Shown here one piece after another: positions 29,574-32,967 of a DNA stretch of 32,967 bases (the stretch's first letter is position 1; every line of letters starts with the position of its first letter). This DNA comes from Bradyrhizobium hipponense (lineage in GTDB: Bacteria; Pseudomonadota; Alphaproteobacteria; Rhizobiales; Xanthobacteraceae): positions 1 to 32,967 of the forward strand of contig NZ_VSTH01000137.1 in assembly GCF_008123965.1 (NCBI RefSeq), written 5' to 3'. Under the pieces are notes generated by a model, which saw nothing but the letters and a program-made list of their open reading frames with translations, made no database searches and was not told the DNA's origin. Position numbers and translations under genes: made by a program.

Positions 29574-31045
29574 CACCACCTCGCGGGTGTGAAGCGGCCT
29601 GCGGCCTGCTCGATCACCTCGCCGAGCGAGAACAGCGTCTCCTCGTCGAACGGGCGGCCGATCAGCTGCAGACCGAGCGGCAGGCCTTGCGCGTCCTTGC
29701 CGGCGGGCACGGCAATGCCCGGCAGGCCCGCCATGTTCACCGTCACCGTGAAGATATCGTTGAGGTACATCTCGACAGGGTCGGCGCCGCCCTTCTCGCC
29801 GATACCGAAGGCGGCCGACGGCGTCGCCGGGGTAAGGATCGCGTCGACGCCCTTGGCGAAGCAATCCTCAAAATCCTTCTTGATCAGCGTGCGCACCTTT
29901 TGCGCGCGCAGGTAATAGGCGTCGTAATAGCCGGCCGACAGCACGTAGGTGCCGATCATGACGCGCCGCTTGACCTCGGCGCCAAAACCCTCGGCGCGGG
30001 TGTTCTCGTACAGCTCGGTGATGTTCCTGCCCTGCTCGCGCAAGCCGTAGCGCACGCCGTCATAGCGTGCGAGGTTGGAAGAGGCTTCCGCCGGCGCCAC
30101 GATGTAATAGGCCGGCAGCGCGTATTTGGTGTGCGGCAGCGACACCTCGACGAGTTCGGCGCCGGCGCTCTTGAGCCAGGCCGCGCCCGCTTCCCAAAGC
30201 TTTTCGATCTCGGCGGGCATGCCGTCGAGGCGATACTCCCTGGGGATGCCGATCTTCATACCCTTCACGGACTTGCCGATCGCGGCCTCGTAATCCGGCA
30301 CGGCAATGTCCACAGACGTCGTGTCCTTCGGATCGTGACCGGCCATCGAGCGCAGCAGCATCGCGGCATCGCGCACGCTGCGCGCGATCGGACCGGCCTG
30401 GTCGAGCGAGGAGGCAAAGGCGACGATGCCCCAGCGCGAGCAGCGGCCATAGGTCGGCTTGATGCCGACGGTCGCGGTGAACGCGGCCGGCTGGCGGATC
30501 GAGCCGCCGGTGTCGGTCGCGGTCGCGCCCATGCACAGCAGCGCGGCCACGGCCGAGGCCGAGCCGCCGGACGAGCCGCCCGGCACCAGCGTCGTGTTGG
30601 AGCCGTCGCGCCGCCAGGGATTGCCGACTGGGCCGAAGCAGGAGGTCTCGTTCGACGAGCCCATCGCGAACTCGTCGTTGTTCAGCTTGCCCAGCATCAC
30701 GGCGCCGTCGCGCCAGAGCTGCGAGGTGACGGTGGACTCATAGGTCGGCACGAAATTGCCGAGGATCTTCGAGCACGCCGTGGTGCGCACGCCCCTGGTC
30801 GCGAACAGATCCTTGATGCCGAGCGGGATGCCGGCGAGCGGACCGCCGTCACCTTTCTCGATCTTTGCGTCCGCCTCGCGCGCCATGGCACGCGCCTGGT
30901 CCGGCGTCTCCAGGATGAAGGCGTTGAGCACGCGCGCGGCTTCGATTGCGGAAAGATGCGCATCGGTCAGCTCGAGTGACGTAAAAGCCTTGGCCGCGAG
31001 GCCCTTGCGGGCCTCGGCGAGCGTCAGTGATGTCAAATCGGTCAT
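29570..31045 (-). CDS. gatA: Asp-tRNA(Asn)/Glu-tRNA(Gln) amidotransferase subunit A
   Basis: A 491-residue amidase-signature subunit that hydrolyses glutamine and passes ammonia to GatB. The Ser-cisSer-Lys triad is complete: K78 (LGIKDLFATRG), S158 (PGGSSGGSA) and nucleophile S182 (TDTGGSIRQPA), with family spacing. NPWRRDGSNTTLVPGGSSG and GIKPTYGRCSRWGIVAFASS are diagnostic. ATG 31043-31045 overlaps the preceding 70-residue gene as ATGA, and its stop overlaps the 98-residue gene as GTGA. Alphaproteobacteria lacking AsnRS and/or GlnRS rely on this complex. Confidence 0.96.
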   Translation of the reverse strand: MTDLTSLTLAEARKGLAAKAFTSLELTDAHLSAIEAARVLNAFILETPDQARAMAREADAKIEKGDGGPLAGIPLGIKDLFATRGVRTTACSKILGNFVPTYESTVTSQLWRDGAVMLGKLNNDEFAMGSSNETSCFGPVGNPWRRDGSNTTLVPGGSSGGSASAVAALLCMGATATDTGGSIRQPAAFTATVGIKPTYGRCSRWGIVAFASSLDQAGPIARSVRDAAMLLRSMAGHDPKDTTSVDIAVPDYEAAIGKSVKGMKIGIPREYRLDGMPAEIEKLWEAGAAWLKSAGAELVEVSLPHTKYALPAYYIVAPAEASSNLARYDGVRYGLREQGRNITELYENTRAEGFGAEVKRRVMIGTYVLSAGYYDAYYLRAQKVRTLIKKDFEDCFAKGVDAILTPATPSAAFGIGEKGGADPVEMYLNDIFTVTVNMAGLPGIAVPAGKDAQGLPLGLQLIGRPFDEETLFSLGEVIEQAAGRFTPARWW

Positions 31046-31254
31046 TTATTGATCGGGCTACAGAAAAATGGAGACAGGGTCTTGTCGTTGGCCGGGTCGT
31101 CTTTCCTGGACGAAGCTCTCGCAGCCGCCTCGATCTCGTCGAGGATGGCATTGACGGCCACATTGGGGTCGGCAGCCTTGCCCTGCCGCTCCATCTTGTC
31201 GAGATAGTTCATATAGGCCTGATAGGCCTTCTCATCGTCGCATAGCAGGCACAT
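31042..31254 (-). CDS. Conserved small CxxC protein upstream of gatA, unknown function
   Basis: A 70-residue protein from ATG 31252-31254; the stop overlaps the gatA start as ATGA, and the gene begins 24 nt after gatC. It starts MCLLCDDEKAYQAYMNYLDK: a CLLC motif at residues 2-5, then an amphipathic helix rich in Tyr and charged residues (AYMNYLDKMERQGKA), a second helix (VAVNAILDEIEAAARA) and a polar tail ending SPFFCSPINK with a third cysteine. A metal-binding or redox role for the cysteines is possible, but there are not four ligands in one chain. I recall similar short proteins in Rhizobiales with no name. Tight overlap with gatA is the best clue that it is real and linked to amidotransferase expression. 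Confidence 0.8.
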   Translation of the reverse strand: MCLLCDDEKAYQAYMNYLDKMERQGKAADPNVAVNAILDEIEAAARASSRKDDPANDKTLSPFFCSPINK

Positions 31255-31278
31255 CGGACACGGTCCTGATTGAGGTAG

Positions 31279-31566
31279 TTACTCGACGACTTTCGGCACT
31301 AGGAAGAAATGGCCTTCGGTCGCGGGCGCGTTGGCAACGATATCGTCGGTGATCTCGCCGTCATTGACCACATCGGCCCGCTTCTTCATCTGCATCGGGG
31401 TGACCGACGTCATCGGCTCGACGCCCGCGACGTCGACCTCCGAGAGCTGCTCGACAAAGGCGAGCATCGCGTTGAGCTCGCCCTGCAGGTGCGGAACATC
31501 GTCCTCGGAGACCGCAATGCGCGCCAGATGCGCGATGCGGCGGACGGTAGCAGCGTCGACGGACAT
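31279..31566 (-). CDS. gatC: Asp-tRNA(Asn)/Glu-tRNA(Gln) amidotransferase subunit C
   Basis: A 95-residue subunit that wraps around and stabilises the GatA-GatB complex. Motifs: TVRRIAHLARIAVSEDDV, LQGELNAMLAFVEQLSEVDV, GVEPMTSVTPMQMKKRADVV and the closing HFFLVPKVVE. ATG 31564-31566, with GAGAGG about ten bases upstream, is chosen over an upstream start at 31695, which would read through a palindromic repeat. It is the first gene of gatC-(70 aa)-gatA-(98 aa)-gatB. Confidence 0.95.
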   Translation of the reverse strand: MSVDAATVRRIAHLARIAVSEDDVPHLQGELNAMLAFVEQLSEVDVAGVEPMTSVTPMQMKKRADVVNDGEITDDIVANAPATEGHFFLVPKVVE

Positions 31567-31638
31567 TATGTAAGGCCTCTCACGGCAAAACCTATCCGCC
31601 GTATAGCAGAGGCCGGTTTTGCGCCGCAACCGGCGCTC

Positions 31639-31738
31639 TAGAGCATGATCCGGAAAAGTGCGCCGCGGTTTTCCGAAAAGATCATGCTTAAACAATAACC
31701 TAAGGCGCGATGATCACTCTTCTCAATCTCATCGCGCC
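31639..31738. repeat. Palindromic repeat and probable terminator after the nitronate monooxygenase gene
   Basis: The part TAGAGCATGATCCGGAAAAG...TTTTCCGAAAAGATCATGC (31639-31687) is an imperfect palindrome widespread in Bradyrhizobium, from memory. Next to it GGCGCGATGA (31704-31713) and TCATCGCGCC (31729-31738) form a perfect 10-bp stem with a 15-nt loop that touches the stop codon of the minus-strand gene at 31739. On that strand the hairpin is followed by TTAGGTTATTGTTT, so termination is likely. The gatC promoter must lie within or beside this element. Confidence 0.7.
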
Positions 31739-32815
31739 CTAGCCTGCCATCTGGCGCAGGCGCGCCAGGGCCGATTTCGCGAGATCCCGGGTCAATTCTG
31801 CCGCCGGCAACTCGCGGCCCATGGCAATGGCCTGTCCGGCCCAAAGATTGGTGAAATCGACCCTGCCCTGCTTCTCCGCGGCAGCCTTCAGCGGCCCCAG
31901 CGCGGTCGCGGCATGGGGAAATGGCGGCGCATCCGGCGAGATCGGGCCGGCTTCGCGCATCAGGCGGTTCTGGACACCGCGCGCCGGCCGCCCGGTCATG
32001 ACGTTGGTGATGACGGTGGAATCATCGCGCCCCTCGGCAAGCGCGGCGCGCCCCGTCGCGCTCACCTTGGATTCCGGACAGCGAAGGTAGGCGCTGCCGA
32101 TCTGCACGCCCGCGGCGCCGAGTGCGAAGGCGGCTGCGATGCCGCGCCCGTCCGCGATGCCGCCGGCTGCAATCACGGGCACCTTCACCGCATCCACCAC
32201 CTGCGGCACCAGCGCGAACGTACCGGGCTGCTCGCTGATGTTCTCGGTTAGGAACATGGCGCGATGGCCGCCCGCCTCCGCGCCTTGCGCGATCACGGCA
32301 TCGGCGCCGTGCTGCTCGAGCCAGACCGCTTCCTTCACCGTCGTCGCCGAGGAAATCACGAGACAGCCCGCCGCCTTGACGCGCTTGAGCAGCGCCTGAT
32401 CCGGCAGTCCGAAATGGAAGCTCACGACCTCCGGCTTCAGCTCCTCGACAACCGCGCAGAAGCCGGCGTCGAACGGCGCGCGGTTGGCCGCATTGATCGG
32501 CGCCGCCGGGTCGAGTCCGTACTCCTTGTAGTAGCCCGCAAGACGCGCCTTCCAGCGCGCTTCCGCCGCCGCATCAAGCTCGACCGGCGTGTGGCAGAAG
32601 AAGTTCATGTTGACGGGAGCCCGGACGCGCTGGCGGATGATGTTGACCTGCTCGCGCGCCTTCTCGGGCGACAGCATCGCGCTCGGCAGCGAGCCGAGCC
32701 CGCCGCCTTCCGCGACCGCGATCACCAGCTCCGCGTCCATCACGCCAGCCATCGGCGCCAGCACGATCGGGAATTCGGTCTTGAAGAGATCGATCAATCG
32801 ATGGTCAGGCCACAT
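31739..32815 (-). CDS. Nitronate monooxygenase (2-nitropropane dioxygenase family)
   Basis: A 358-residue FMN enzyme that oxidises alkyl nitronates, such as propionate 3-nitronate, to carbonyl compounds and nitrite. The TIM barrel begins PIVLAPMAGVMDAELVIAVAEGGGLGSLP. Further motifs are NMNFFCHTP, VSFHFGLPD, GADAVIAQGAEAGGHR and the FMN-phosphate loops PVIAAGGIADGRG and GAAGVQIGSAYL. ATG 32813-32815 has GAGG about eight bases upstream. It is a single gene ending in a hairpin. This copy is intact, unlike the remnant at 1-656, with which it shares the same motifs but clearly different sequence, so they are old paralogues. Detoxification is the likely role; the true substrate is unknown. Confidence 0.92.
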   Translation of the reverse strand: MWPDHRLIDLFKTEFPIVLAPMAGVMDAELVIAVAEGGGLGSLPSAMLSPEKAREQVNIIRQRVRAPVNMNFFCHTPVELDAAAEARWKARLAGYYKEYGLDPAAPINAANRAPFDAGFCAVVEELKPEVVSFHFGLPDQALLKRVKAAGCLVISSATTVKEAVWLEQHGADAVIAQGAEAGGHRAMFLTENISEQPGTFALVPQVVDAVKVPVIAAGGIADGRGIAAAFALGAAGVQIGSAYLRCPESKVSATGRAALAEGRDDSTVITNVMTGRPARGVQNRLMREAGPISPDAPPFPHAATALGPLKAAAEKQGRVDFTNLWAGQAIAMGRELPAAELTRDLAKSALARLRQMAG

Positions 32816-32835
32816 GGTCTTGCCTCATGTTCGCT

Positions 32836-32967
32836 CTTCCCTCTCCCCTTGTGGGAGAGGGTGGCTCGCCGCGATAGCGGCGAGACGGGTGAGGGGTTTG
32901 CATCCGCGGGAGACAGACCTCTCAGATTTGACATTATTCTCCGCGGATAGAACCCCTCATCCGGCGC
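32836..32967. repeat. Composite palindromic repeat, cut by the window end
   Basis: Hairpins CCCTCTCCC/GGGAGAGGG (32839-32847, 32853-32861) and CTCGCCGC/GCGGCGAG (32865-32872, 32877-32884) are followed by GAGGGGTT (32891-32898), which pairs with AACCCCTC (32951-32958). The layout matches the element at 27645-27788, so they belong to one family. The second half continues outside the window. No gene is seen on this edge. Confidence 0.65.

Noticed and set aside
29006..30979. Plus-strand open frame of 657 codons
   Set aside because: It is antisense to gatA and gatB; its composition is that of a GC-rich shadow and no family matches.

Overview
The window looks like chromosomal DNA of a GC-rich alphaproteobacterium of the Bradyrhizobium/Rhodopseudomonas group (Nitrobacteraceae). 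Three things support this: the protein sequences, the gene order rpoZ-rsh-pdxJ-acpS-lepB-rnc-era-recO-parC with dapA-mscL-smpB and gatCAB nearby, and a heavy load of short palindromic repeats typical of these genomes. Genus assignment is inference from remembered families, not from a search.

Left arm (1-7521): a decayed nitronate monooxygenase remnant at the window edge; a gene-free stretch occupied by a large dispersed repeat; a small alpha/beta-barrel-like protein; a FIST-domain sensor protein followed by a class III adenylate cyclase, the most interesting pair in the window; a GMC-family FAD oxidoreductase; and a membrane-anchored hypothetical protein. Repeats separate most of these.

Core block on the minus strand (18414 down to 7553): rpoZ, a good intrinsic terminator, then rsh (ppGpp synthetase/hydrolase), pdxJ and acpS (coupled by an ATGA overlap), then lepB-rnc-era (ATGA and 11-nt overlaps), a small membrane protein, recO, a small secreted protein and parC. 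The block joins stringent response, vitamin B6, lipid/ACP, secretion, RNA processing, ribosome assembly and chromosome maintenance.

Middle (18742-25394): plus-strand NYN-domain protein overlapping a family 5 uracil-DNA glycosylase; convergent minus-strand operon dapA-mscL-smpB-peroxiredoxin; divergent soluble lytic transglycosylase with a long Lys/Ala-rich segment; tRNA-Ser(GCT).

Right arm (25395-32967): a gene-poor, palindrome-rich stretch holding a small Sel1-like protein and a 30-residue histone-H1-like peptide gene; then the glutamyl/aspartyl-tRNA amidotransferase operon gatC-(70 aa)-gatA-(98 aa)-gatB, in which two uncharacterised small proteins are tied to gatA and gatB by 4-nt overlaps; finally an intact nitronate monooxygenase and another palindromic element cut by the window end. 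No CRISPR array, integrase, transposase or phage gene was seen.
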